Source: Tepidanaerobacter acetatoxydans Re1 (GTDB taxonomy: Bacteria > Bacillota > Thermosediminibacteria > Thermosediminibacterales > Tepidanaerobacteraceae). From it: a DNA stretch of 64,000 bases. The notes beneath the pieces were generated by a model, which was not told the origin of the DNA, did no database searches, and saw only the letters and a list, made by a program, of their open reading frames with translations. The stretch spans positions 2,363,769 to 2,427,768 of the forward strand of contig NC_019954.2 in the NCBI RefSeq assembly GCF_000328765.2, given 5' to 3'. A program made the translations under genes and the position numbers. Below are positions 27,009 to 35,356 of the stretch, piece after piece (the first letter of the stretch is position 1; each line of letters begins with the position of its first letter).

Positions 27009-28040
27009 ATGTTCATAGAACGACGTTTATCCGATATAAGTCAAGCTGAAGAGCTGATTAAGAAATGCGGTTTAACCATAAACTATAATGTAGATTACAC
27101 GGTAGGTATATTTTATAATGATGAACTTGTAGCAACCGGTTCTCTTTCAGGAGACATGATACAGATGCTTGCGGTGTCACCTGATTATCAGGGAGAAAAT
27201 TTATCTGCTATTGTTATTACTCATTTGATAAAATATGCTCTTGAAATGAAAAAAAGTAATCTCTACCTTTTTACCAAGCCGGAGAATGTAAGTATATTTG
27301 AATCTCTCGGTTTTAATGTCGTGGCTGTGGCAAAACCTTATGCAGCATTTATGGAATGGGGTAGACCGGGTATTGCAGAATATTGCCTTCATATTAAATC
27401 ACTTGCAGGAAAAATAGACAAAGATGATGACATATCAGCAATTGTGATGAACTGCAATCCATTTACCCTCGGCCACCTTTATCTTATTGAAACGGCATCT
27501 GCACAAAGCGATAAGGTGTTTGTATTGTTGGTTCAGGAAGATCTTTCTGTATTTCCTTTTGATGTGCGCTATAAACTTGTCATCGAAGGAACAAAGCACT
27601 TACCTAATGTTAAAGTAATCCCCGGCGGAAGATATGTAATTTCTTATCTCACTTTTCCCTCTTATTTCACAAAGGACACAAAGCTCGCATATGCTCAAAG
27701 TGCCATAGATGTAGAAATCTTCTTAAAGCATATTGTCCCGACTCTAACCATCAAAAGGAGGTATATTGGTACCGAACCCTTTTCTCCGGTGACAGAAATA
27801 TGCAACAAAACCATAAAGGAACGTCTCATTCCGGCAGGAATAGAGGTAGTGGAAGTCCCGCGATTAGAAAAAGGAGGATCGGCAGTCAGTGCTTCACACG
27901 TTCGGCAACTGCTTTCACAGGGAAATATAACAACAGTGAAGGAGTTGGTTCCTGCAACTACATATAACTATCTTATAAGCGAAGATGCCTTACCAATAAT
28001 AAACAAGCTTAAAGGTAATAACAAAAAGGGGCACTTCTAG
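27009..28040 (+). CDS. citC: [Citrate (pro-3S)-lyase] ligase (CitC)
   Basis: CitC acetylates the citrate lyase carrier to switch the enzyme on, using ATP and acetate. An N-terminal acetyltransferase-like segment (about 1-120) is followed by a nucleotidyl-transferase core with the HxGH-like NPFTLGHLYLIE, and SASHVRQLL near the C-terminus. I prefer ATG 27009 over the upstream TTG at 27003. The gene is separated from citDEF but divergently linked through the LysR gene. Confidence 0.94.
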   Translation: MFIERRLSDISQAEELIKKCGLTINYNVDYTVGIFYNDELVATGSLSGDMIQMLAVSPDYQGENLSAIVITHLIKYALEMKKSNLYLFTKPENVSIFESLGFNVVAVAKPYAAFMEWGRPGIAEYCLHIKSLAGKIDKDDDISAIVMNCNPFTLGHLYLIETASAQSDKVFVLLVQEDLSVFPFDVRYKLVIEGTKHLPNVKVIPGGRYVISYLTFPSYFTKDTKLAYAQSAIDVEIFLKHIVPTLTIKRRYIGTEPFSPVTEICNKTIKERLIPAGIEVVEVPRLEKGGSAVSASHVRQLLSQGNITTVKELVPATTYNYLISEDALPIINKLKGNNKKGHF

Positions 28041-28169
28041 CTATTTGTAATTGATATAGTAACATAACTTTTTCACCGACAAGATAAAGATGCACTAGGG
28101 TAAATGGATTTGCATTCATAGCCAAAGTATATAATACCTACTATCCATCTTGTATCTCATTTTACCGTT

Positions 28170-28435
28170 CTATCTCGATATACGACTAAAGTAATTGAAT
28201 TTAATAGTAACCGCTAGAAGGGCTGCCGACACGAATGCTACAGCACCTGTTGTATCCATAAGTGCAGACCATTCCTCAATTTTTCCCAGATTACATCTTA
28301 ATCTTTAGTTGAAGTTCTTGTGACTTGCAATGATCATTCGCTTTGATGCATGCCGGCTCACTAACCCCGGATAATAACCTTTTGAATTCCTCTGCAGTTT
28401 GATGATGCGGTTTCCTTTTAATAATACCTCTTTAA
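28170..28435 (-). pseudogene. Decayed coding sequence in the gap after citC
   Basis: The 28041-28447 gap has no intact gene, but the minus strand holds two open stretches without starts. One (about 28291-28435) reads TAEEFKRLLSGVSEPACIK and ends at TAA 28291. The other (28170-28290) reads KIEEWSALMDTTGAVAFVS and then a hydrophobic helix. Their protein-like composition suggests remnants of one or two genes. I do not recognise the families. Confidence 0.4.
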
Positions 28436-28447
28436 TTGCTCGCTTTA

Positions 28448-28957
28448 TTAATAAAACCACTTTGTAGGTATCAAGAATGTCCATGGTGCCGTAAAAACAG
28501 CAATGGACAGTGCAATCTTAAGCCTTAACGTGTGTTCCTGAATTTGATTTCTAAAAATCAATCTATAGTTAAATAAAAAAATTAATGCAGCCGATACTAC
28601 TATAGAACTCACTGTTATTACAACTGCCAAAGGATGGCTAAATGGATCATAGCATATTGCCGATACTAATTCATAGGGTAAGCCAAACCTATCTCCACAT
28701 ATTCCAAGCAAAAATAATATTGCAGCGCCTATAAAATCCGCTAGAAATCCATATAGCCAGACTTTTAATATGCACTCTTTATAAAATATTTTCAGGTTAA
28801 ATCCTAAATTTGCTAACTTATACACAAAAAAGCAGGCTGTTACTACCAAAGAATCTATAATGTAGTTGCCAAATAATGTTATAAGTATTACAGGTGGGAA
28901 AAACAGTAACAGCCAGACAGGAAAAATCACATTGTACAACTTTATGGCTCTTTTCAT
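28448..28957 (-). CDS. Hypothetical clostridial-type membrane protein
   Basis: The 169-residue protein has about five hydrophobic helices. It begins MKRAIKLYNVIFPVWLLLF and ends with a TAPWTFLIPT segment, a pattern I associate with an uncharacterised membrane protein family common in Clostridia. It has no visible catalytic motif. It stands alone between the decayed region and the arsenic genes. Confidence 0.7.
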   Translation of the reverse strand: MKRAIKLYNVIFPVWLLLFFPPVILITLFGNYIIDSLVVTACFFVYKLANLGFNLKIFYKECILKVWLYGFLADFIGAAILFLLGICGDRFGLPYELVSAICYDPFSHPLAVVITVSSIVVSAALIFLFNYRLIFRNQIQEHTLRLKIALSIAVFTAPWTFLIPTKWFY

Positions 28958-29189
28958 GGTTATATAGCCCCTCTCACTCTAAAGCCCTATCGCCCCAAAT
29001 AATTTATAGAACTTTATCTCTTTCTCGCTCAGATTATCATACTTTAGCCATCTGAGCAATCCAATTCAATCATTTTTTAAAACAGATAAGAAAAACTAAA
29101 GCTGAGTTAAATAACAATTAAATATTTGGTGACTTTTCATAGTACATCTCTAAAATTAATAAATTAGGTCGGATTCCTACCAGGATTCC

Positions 29190-29417
29190 TCATAAATACT
29201 TCTTTATTTCTTCCACTGTTGGAACTTTTCCTGCTATTTTAACCTGTTCATCTACCACCAAAGCAGGTGTTCTCATCACACCATATGATGCAATATCCTT
29301 AAAATCTTGCACTTTTTCAATTGTGGCTTCGATTCCTAATTCTTTAACAGCCTCTTTAACATTAGCCTCTAATTTTTTGCAATTTGCGCATCCTGAACCT
29401 AGAACTTTAATTACCAT
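29190..29417 (-). CDS. Small thioredoxin-fold redox protein
   Basis: The sequence MVIKVLGSGCANCKKLE carries a CxxC redox pair (Cys10 and Cys13) at the start of a thioredoxin-like fold of about 75 residues, with TPALVVDEQVKIAGK as the cis-proline region. GAGGAGG six bases upstream fixes the start at ATG 29417, not the TTG at 29432. It follows the ArsP-type permease by 33 bases; such proteins commonly accompany these permeases in arsenic or metal operons. Electron delivery to arsenate reductase is possible but inferred. Confidence 0.87.
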   Translation of the reverse strand: MVIKVLGSGCANCKKLEANVKEAVKELGIEATIEKVQDFKDIASYGVMRTPALVVDEQVKIAGKVPTVEEIKKYL

Positions 29418-29450
29418 AGTTATCCTCCTCAATTGATTAATTCAATTTAT

Positions 29451-30467
29451 TTATATAAAAATATACGAAAAAGCATTGAATAGATATCCAATAATTATAA
29501 TTCCTACTGATATAATGGATACAAAGATTGCTAGAAGTTTAGTTTTTACTACTTTACTAAGCATTATCATAGAAGGAAGTGACAAAGCAGTTACTGCCAT
29601 AATAAGGGATAATACTGTCCCTATTCCTACTCCTTTTGTAGCTAAAGCCTCTGCTATTGGTAATGTACCAAATATATCAGCATACATCGGAATACCAACT
29701 ACTGTAGCCATTAAAACTGCAAATGGATTATTTTCCCCAATCACATTTTCTATAACTGATTGAGGAATCCAATTATGAATTGCTGACCCTACCCCTACCC
29801 CAATTAATACATATAACCATACCTTATGGATAATATCCTTAACTTGTTCTTTTGAATAAGAAATTCTTTCATCACGACTCATTTCTATAAAATCGGTATC
29901 TATATTCTCTATCTCTCTAACATATCCCTCTACATATTTTTCAAGTCCCAACTTTTCAATTAAAGTACCTCCGACAACCGCAAGAATAAGACCTACAATC
30001 ACATAGGCTATGGCAATTTTGGCACCGAAAAATGACATTAAAAGCATTAATGATGCTAAATCTACCATTGGTGAAGAAATCAAGAAAGAGAAAGTTACAC
30101 CTAAAGGTAATCCAGCCGAAGTAAATCCTATAAAAATCGGTATACTTGAACAACTACAAAATGGTGTAATAGTTCCAAGTAGTGCCCCAAGTATGTTTCC
30201 TTTTATACCCTTTATTCTACCGAGTATTTTTTTAGTCCTTTCTGGTGGAAAATAACTTTGGATATAAGATATAATAAAAATTAATACCGATAATAAAATA
30301 AAAATTTTAATAGTATCATAGATAAAGAAGTGAATACTTCCACCTATTCTATCATTAATCGACAAGCCAAATACCTTCTCCACAAAAAGCCTTATAAGTT
30401 CTGAAAGCCATTTCATTTTTAATAATTGGTCATTCAACCAGCCAAACAGCATAGTTAGTATATTCAT
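29451..30467 (-). CDS. ArsP/YraQ-family permease
   Basis: This membrane protein of about 338 residues has the DUF318 permease hallmarks: ITPFCSCSSIPIFIGF, with the conserved cysteine cluster, and SFLISSPMVDLASL. Related ArsP proteins export organoarsenicals, while others are of unknown substrate. ATG 30467 follows GGGGGGAA; the open frame extends upstream of it. It overlaps the small upstream gene and precedes the thioredoxin-like gene, forming an arsenic-type operon with arsC. Confidence 0.88.
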   Translation of the reverse strand: MNILTMLFGWLNDQLLKMKWLSELIRLFVEKVFGLSINDRIGGSIHFFIYDTIKIFILLSVLIFIISYIQSYFPPERTKKILGRIKGIKGNILGALLGTITPFCSCSSIPIFIGFTSAGLPLGVTFSFLISSPMVDLASLMLLMSFFGAKIAIAYVIVGLILAVVGGTLIEKLGLEKYVEGYVREIENIDTDFIEMSRDERISYSKEQVKDIIHKVWLYVLIGVGVGSAIHNWIPQSVIENVIGENNPFAVLMATVVGIPMYADIFGTLPIAEALATKGVGIGTVLSLIMAVTALSLPSMIMLSKVVKTKLLAIFVSIISVGIIIIGYLFNAFSYIFI

Positions 30468-30663
30468 ATAATTCCCCCCTGTTTTCCACAACTACAAGAT
30501 AGCCTTCAACATTCGTACACTTTTTAATATCTCTTTTAAGTTTCAAATAATCGTCTATACTATCTTTTATCTCCTCCAGCATCGTCTTGCACACTTCCTC
30601 TTTAAGACTTAAAAGAAAAAGTGCACGGATTTTTCTCTCCGCTAACATCTTTTTTATATTCAT
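30430..30663 (-). CDS. Small hypothetical protein coupled to arsC
   Basis: A 77-residue, mostly helical, charged protein whose ATG overlaps the arsC stop as TAATG, a strong sign of translational coupling. Its 3' end overlaps the ArsP-type gene start by about 38 bases. It has one cysteine in EEVCKTM and one in KKCTNVEG. I do not recognise the family. Position suggests a role with arsenate reduction or export. Confidence 0.6.
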   Translation of the reverse strand: MNIKKMLAERKIRALFLLSLKEEVCKTMLEEIKDSIDDYLKLKRDIKKCTNVEGYLVVVENRGELYEYTNYAVWLVE

Positions 30664-31064
30664 TAAATTTGTTTGCTTTTTACCCTCTGTATCAAATCCA
30701 TTACTTTTTCTTTAACAATATTCCTTGTTTTTCTGTAATCCTCTATTGGTCCGCCTGATGGGTCCTCAATACCCCAATCTTCTCTGTACCTGCATGGTAC
30801 ATAAGGGCATGCTACGTTACAACCCATAGTTATTAAAATATCTACTTCCTTTGGAATATCACTTAATAATTTTGGATAATATCCGCCCATATCTACCCCT
30901 TCTTCCTCCATTACTTGTACTGCCAGCGGTTTTACTTCAGGATAATTTTCTGTTCCCGCCGAATATGCTTCCAATACATCACTTCCCAATTTCTTTGCCA
31001 AACCTTCCGCCATCTGAGAACGACAGGAATTGTGCACACATACAAATGCCACTTTCTTTTTCAT
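30663..31064 (-). CDS. arsC: Thioredoxin-coupled arsenate reductase
   Basis: ArsC reduces arsenate to arsenite. The 133-residue protein has the low-molecular-weight phosphatase loop CVHNSCR (Cys9, Arg15) and the redox cysteines Cys82 and Cys91 in GCNVACPYVPC, plus EDWGIEDPSG. This matches the Staphylococcus/Bacillus type that is recycled by thioredoxin. Only a fragment of an Acr3 arsenite exporter lies just upstream, so export may depend on another gene. Confidence 0.95.
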   Translation of the reverse strand: MKKKVAFVCVHNSCRSQMAEGLAKKLGSDVLEAYSAGTENYPEVKPLAVQVMEEEGVDMGGYYPKLLSDIPKEVDILITMGCNVACPYVPCRYREDWGIEDPSGGPIEDYRKTRNIVKEKVMDLIQRVKSKQI

Positions 31065-31090
31065 GTGTTTTATATTCCCCTTTCACCAGT

Positions 31091-31231
31091 TTATCTAAAC
31101 CAGTATCTTGTGTTGTTGGCTATTCTAACAAGTGCGGGCATGACAGGAACTTCAACTATTATACCTACAACTGTTGCAAGATCAACTCCAGAATCCAATC
31201 CAAAAAGTGAAATGGCTACTGCATCCGCAAG
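31091..31231 (-). pseudogene. C-terminal remnant of an Acr3-type arsenite exporter
   Basis: The minus strand reads [17 protein letters not shown] and [14 protein letters not shown], then NNTRYWFR and a stop at 31091, which is the last transmembrane region of Acr3 arsenite permeases. Upstream of about 31231 the similarity ends and no start exists. About 85 percent of the gene is missing. It lies between arsR and arsC, where acr3 is expected. Confidence 0.75.
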
Positions 31232-31270
31232 GTAGACTGTCGCTAAATACTATGTTCAAGAAAAAAGCTG

Positions 31271-31690
31271 CTATCGAAGAAACTTTAGAACTTGTTTTTT
31301 ATCTTCTCCTAATTGCTCACAAGTAAAGCCGCTGCTTTTATATTTTTTAAGCCTTTCAACATCTTTTAGGCATTGTACATTTTCGTTTATCTTGTTTTTA
31401 AGAAATTCATACAGTAAATTATTTTCCTTAATAAATTCGTTATTTATTCCATAATAAACCCATTGCGATTTTTTATCACTAGTTATGATACCTGCATTTT
31501 TTAATTTGTTTAAATGTCTTGAAGCGTTGGACTGAGTCATTCCCAGCATTGTCTCTATTTCACATACACACAGTTCTTCTCTCATTAACAGATTTAATAT
31601 TCTAATTCTATTTTCATCTCCTAATGCCTTAAATATTTCTATGAAATCCAACTTATCACCACCCATATGACTATATTCGATTATACTCAT
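31271..31690 (-). CDS. arsR: ArsR-family metalloregulator
   Basis: This 139-residue winged-helix repressor has ELCVCEIE in the helix where As(III)-sensing ArsR proteins bind metal, and a recognition helix around MTQSNASRHLNKLKNAG. A C-terminal FTCEQLGE adds one more cysteine. It heads the arsenic group and probably represses it until arsenite or antimonite binds. A close paralogue at 37828-38238 is inactivated. Confidence 0.92.
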   Translation of the reverse strand: MSIIEYSHMGGDKLDFIEIFKALGDENRIRILNLLMREELCVCEIETMLGMTQSNASRHLNKLKNAGIITSDKKSQWVYYGINNEFIKENNLLYEFLKNKINENVQCLKDVERLKKYKSSGFTCEQLGEDKKQVLKFLR

Positions 31691-31934
31691 ATAATAGTGC
31701 TAATTTGTTTTTCTGTCAATAAATATATTATCCTTTAAACTTGCAACTTACGCCTTAATTATCAGCCTTTTAAAATAAAAATCCCGGAATAAATCAGGAA
31801 TCATCCTGCGAAGTCTTTTCAGCTGTTTCAGCCATATTATGAGACCCAGTAACAGAAAGTATTGGCTCTCAATATTTGCCTTTTCTATCTTAAATAGTAT
31901 ATTGCCCATCTTTCAGACAGGCAATATATAGTCA

Positions 31935-32456
31935 TTATCTACTTTTTTCTTGATGCATCTTTTGAGTCTTTATTTGGAATAAATGCTTAATACCTCCATT
32001 CTCTAATATATTCATGGCATGTTCGGATATTTTCTGCCCTTGTATGATTTCTCTTTTTGTTTTGTTTAATACTATTCCTTCCCTTAGGTTCACTTCCAAT
32101 ATATCTCCATTAGATACTTTTTTACTTATTCCCGGACATACCATTAGTGGAAGTGCTAGATTTATTGAGTTTCTAAAAAAGATCCTTGCAAAGGATTCTG
32201 CCAGCACTACGCTTACGCCAGCACTTATCAATGCTATTACTGCATGTTCACGACTTGAGCCACATCCAAAATTCGTTCCAGCTACGATTATATCCCCGTA
32301 AGACATACGTTCAACAAATGTAGGGTCTGCCCCTTCCATACAATGCTTTGCTATATCTTTAGGATCTACAAGTTCTAGATATCTGCCTGGATATATTTGA
32401 TCCGTATCAATATTATTATTATAAACAAAGGCTTTGCCAGTTAATACGCTATGCAT
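31935..32456 (-). CDS. LeuD-type small subunit of an aconitase-superfamily dehydratase
   Basis: The 173-residue swivel-domain protein has NNNIDTDQIYPGRYL near the N-terminus and the catalytic GTNFGCGSSREHA. ATG 32456 follows AAGGAGG and overlaps the large-subunit gene by eight bases, so both are co-translated. LeuD-type subunits work in isopropylmalate, homoaconitate, citraconate or 2,3-dimethylmalate hydration. No leucine genes (leuA, leuB) are nearby and the next gene is a GntP permease, so a catabolic role is more likely than leucine synthesis. Confidence 0.88.
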   Translation of the reverse strand: MHSVLTGKAFVYNNNIDTDQIYPGRYLELVDPKDIAKHCMEGADPTFVERMSYGDIIVAGTNFGCGSSREHAVIALISAGVSVVLAESFARIFFRNSINLALPLMVCPGISKKVSNGDILEVNLREGIVLNKTKREIIQGQKISEHAMNILENGGIKHLFQIKTQKMHQEKSR

Positions 32457-33720
32457 TTTCTTTCGCCTCCTTAAGTAATTCTCTTGGGTCGGTTATTTTG
32501 CCTTCTAATGCACTTGCAGCAACGCACGCAGGTGAAGCAAGATATATCTTGGCGCCTGTACTGCCCATGCGTCCGGGAAAATTACGATTTGTAGCAGAGA
32601 TACACACCTCTCCCTCTGTAAGTAAACCCTCATGTACTCCCAAGCATGGCCCACAGCCAGGTGAAGCAAATGTTGCACCGGCTTTTACTAGCGATTGTAT
32701 ATAGCCAAGCTTCATTGCATGTTGAAATACTTCCGTAGAGGCAGGTATGATAATCAATCTTGTGTCAGGATGTATTTTTTTTCCATTAAGTATTTTAAAT
32801 GCTGCCTCGATATCTTCTATTCTTCCTCCTGTGCAAGAACCTATAAATGCTTGGTTAATCTTCACCTTGTCGACATTTTCTATAGAGTAAACGTTATCAA
32901 CGCTGTGAGGCACGGCCAATTGTGGCGACAATTTGCTTACATCAAAAACATACGTTTCTGAGTAGTCGTAGTCTAAATCAGTTTCTTCAATGACAAATTC
33001 TTCATTCATCCTTGTGCTCAGATATTCGAAAACTTTATCATTTGGTTTCATATAAGCAGTTTTAGCGCCCATTTCAACAGCCATGTTACATATTGTCATT
33101 CTATCTGCTACATCAAGGTTTTCAATGTAATTACCGCAGAATTCAATCGCCTTGTAAACAGCTGCATCTGCTTTGAGCTTCCCAATTATGTGTAGTATAA
33201 CATCTTTGGCATATACACCTTCTTGGAGCTGCCCATTGATTTCGATTTTTATTACTTCAGGAACTCTAAACCAAAGCTCGCCCGAAATCAGAACAGTAGC
33301 CATGTCCGTTGCTCCTATACCTGTGCCGAATGCTCCAAAGGCACCATGGGTTGTAGTATGTGAATCTGTTGCTACAAGAATCATTCCCGGCCACACTATT
33401 CCACTCTCAGCCAAGACTTGATGGCATACACCAGTATTAATATCAAAATGGTGTGCAAACCCCTGTTCCTTGGCAAACTGCCTCATTTCCTTATGTATTT
33501 GCGCACTATTTATTGTAGGTGCCGGTGAATAATGATCGAATACAAATGCCACTTTGTCCTTATCCCAGACTTTTTCACCCCCCATTTCATAAAAAGAATA
33601 TATAGTTTGAAGATAAAGATCGTTTATTTCAGCAAAGTCAATCCTACAATTAACTATTTCGCCAGCGTGAACTTCATCTTTTCCTGCAGCCTTTGCTAAA
33701 ATTTTTTCAATAGCATGCAT
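32449..33720 (-). CDS. LeuC-type large subunit of an aconitase-superfamily dehydratase
   Basis: The protein has the 4Fe-4S cysteines in FIGSCTGGRIED and CGPCLGVHEG, together with ATDSHTTTHGAFGAFG, over about 423 residues. ATG 33720 (MHAIEKILA) lies seven bases after GGAGGG, better than the upstream in-frame start at 33750. It pairs with the overlapping small subunit. It follows the GntP gene in the same direction and is probably co-transcribed from the sigma-54 promoter upstream of it. Confidence 0.9.
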   Translation of the reverse strand: MHAIEKILAKAAGKDEVHAGEIVNCRIDFAEINDLYLQTIYSFYEMGGEKVWDKDKVAFVFDHYSPAPTINSAQIHKEMRQFAKEQGFAHHFDINTGVCHQVLAESGIVWPGMILVATDSHTTTHGAFGAFGTGIGATDMATVLISGELWFRVPEVIKIEINGQLQEGVYAKDVILHIIGKLKADAAVYKAIEFCGNYIENLDVADRMTICNMAVEMGAKTAYMKPNDKVFEYLSTRMNEEFVIEETDLDYDYSETYVFDVSKLSPQLAVPHSVDNVYSIENVDKVKINQAFIGSCTGGRIEDIEAAFKILNGKKIHPDTRLIIIPASTEVFQHAMKLGYIQSLVKAGATFASPGCGPCLGVHEGLLTEGEVCISATNRNFPGRMGSTGAKIYLASPACVAASALEGKITDPRELLKEAKENA

Positions 33721-33811
33721 TAAATATCCCTCCGTCTTGCTTATTAGCAAATTTGAATATCTTAATTAAATTGATTTTTATATAAAAATTGTCAAGATAA
33801 GCCAACCTATT

Positions 33812-35134
33812 CTAAACCCACAAACTTACGATATATGTTGCTAATAATCCTCCTAAAGCCATAAATGGATTTGAAAGACTTAATGTACTAAGTCCGGTTT
33901 TCATATCAAAACCGCTCATTTTTGTATAAACCCAGAAATAACTATCATTAACATGACAGAAAGATCTTGCTCCTGCTCCTGTTGCAAGGAAAATCAAAAT
34001 TGGGTCTATCCCTAATTGTTGAGCCAATGGTGCTGTCAAAGTTGCAGCTGTAACAACCGCAACAGTTCCTGATCCCTGAATTATTTTTAATAACGCTGCA
34101 ATAGCAAAGGGAATAAGTATAAAAGGTAACCCGCTATTCATAACAGCTTCGGCCATAGCCGTACCCGCTCCTGAACTTTTCAGTATAGCACCTAAAGCGC
34201 CTCCTGCCGCAGTTATAAAAATAATCGAACCAGCCTCACTTAACGATCTATCCATTACTTTTAAGACTTTTTCTTTGCCAAGCCTTTTTCCTAATAGGAC
34301 TACGCAAGCAATTACTCCTATAGCAAGTGCTATATTCGAATCTCCAATAAAGGACATCATTTTTACAAAAGTCGATTCTTTTGGCAAAATTGCTTTAGAT
34401 GTGGTATTCAATAATATCAAAAACATCGGTAATAGTAATGGAAAAATTGAAGCAAACATACCCGGAAGGTCCTGTTCTGATAAATTATCTTCAGTTACTG
34501 ATTCTTCAAACTCAGGCTTAAACACATCTCCTTTTTTAGCTAGATAAAATTGGGCAAATGCCCATCCAAAAAAGGTCATAAAAATCGCGGCAAAGGATCC
34601 ATAAAGTATCGCCCTTCCTATATCTATACCTAGCATTCCTGCCGCTGCCAAAGGCCCTGGAGTTGGCGGAACATAAACATGTGTAGCCAATAATCCTGCC
34701 GATAGCGAAACCCCTAAGACCGCCATCGGTATTTTGGTTTTTTGGGAAATAGCCTTTGCAAACGGAGCAAGTATAACATACCCAACATCACTAAAAACCG
34801 GTATAGAAACCAAATAGCCGCTTATGGCCATTGCAATGGAGGAATTCTTTTCACCTACCATTCGCACGGCACCTAAAGCCATTTTATGTGCACCTCCTGA
34901 ATCCTCCAAATATTTACCTAACATAACACCAAATATTATTACGATGCCTATGCTGCTTACAGTACTTCCAAACCCTTCTGTAATTGTTTTAATGATATCT
35001 ACAGTATCCATTCTTGATAGTAATCCAATTACAACTGCAGTTGCTAAAAGAGAAATAAAAGCGTTAAGGCGGAACTTAATAGCTAAAACTAACAATACTA
35101 TCATACCAATAACAAAAGCTAATTCTATTGACAT
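33812..35134 (-). CDS. GntP-family hydroxyacid/gluconate permease
   Basis: The 440-residue, roughly 12-helix protein has GntP hallmarks such as SIPVFSDVGYVILAPFAKA, HVYVPPTPGPLAAAGMLG and IQGSGTVAVVTAATL. GntP proteins import gluconate and related hydroxyacids with protons. Co-direction with the LeuCD-type genes suggests uptake of the hydroxyacid they dehydrate. A sigma-54-type promoter lies about 75 bases upstream. Confidence 0.92.
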   Translation of the reverse strand: MSIELAFVIGMIVLLVLAIKFRLNAFISLLATAVVIGLLSRMDTVDIIKTITEGFGSTVSSIGIVIIFGVMLGKYLEDSGGAHKMALGAVRMVGEKNSSIAMAISGYLVSIPVFSDVGYVILAPFAKAISQKTKIPMAVLGVSLSAGLLATHVYVPPTPGPLAAAGMLGIDIGRAILYGSFAAIFMTFFGWAFAQFYLAKKGDVFKPEFEESVTEDNLSEQDLPGMFASIFPLLLPMFLILLNTTSKAILPKESTFVKMMSFIGDSNIALAIGVIACVVLLGKRLGKEKVLKVMDRSLSEAGSIIFITAAGGALGAILKSSGAGTAMAEAVMNSGLPFILIPFAIAALLKIIQGSGTVAVVTAATLTAPLAQQLGIDPILIFLATGAGARSFCHVNDSYFWVYTKMSGFDMKTGLSTLSLSNPFMALGGLLATYIVSLWV

Positions 35135-35208
35135 AGCCTAACCTCCTAATATTGATTTATAAAAATTAATTAAAACGCAAAAGCTTTTGATATTCTACTA
35201 ATATTTAA

Positions 35209-35225
35209 TGCAATTACTATGCCAA
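35209..35225 (-). promoter_or_regulatory. Candidate sigma-54 (-24/-12) promoter for GntP-LeuCD genes
   Basis: On the minus strand TTGGCATAGTAATTGCA fits the -24/-12 consensus TGGCAC-N5-TTGCA with correct GG-to-GC spacing and one mismatch. It lies about 75 bases before the gntP-type start, beside the gene for a sigma-54 activator. This supports direct control by that activator. Confidence 0.65.
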
Positions 35226-35290
35226 TATTTGAAAATCATATTTTAGGTGACTTGCGGGATTTGTAAAGCAATATTAGGTATAAACCAAGA

Positions 35291-35343
35291 GTAAATTCGC
35301 TACATAATGCAACAATTACAGTTACATTATGTAGCGAATTTAC
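35291..35343. promoter_or_regulatory. 19-bp-arm palindrome, likely activator-binding site
   Basis: GTAAATTCGCTACATAATG (35291-35309) and its exact reverse complement (35325-35343) flank 15 bases. It sits 66-118 bases upstream of the -24 element, a good place for a sigma-54 activator enhancer site, and 14 bases past the stop of the activator gene. No T run follows, so a simple terminator is less likely. Confidence 0.55.
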
Positions 35344-35356
35344 CGTTGCGGTCTAG

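Noticed and set aside
31935-33720. Leucine biosynthetic leuCD
   Set aside because: No leuA or leuB is nearby, and a GntP permease and sigma-54 control point to catabolism.
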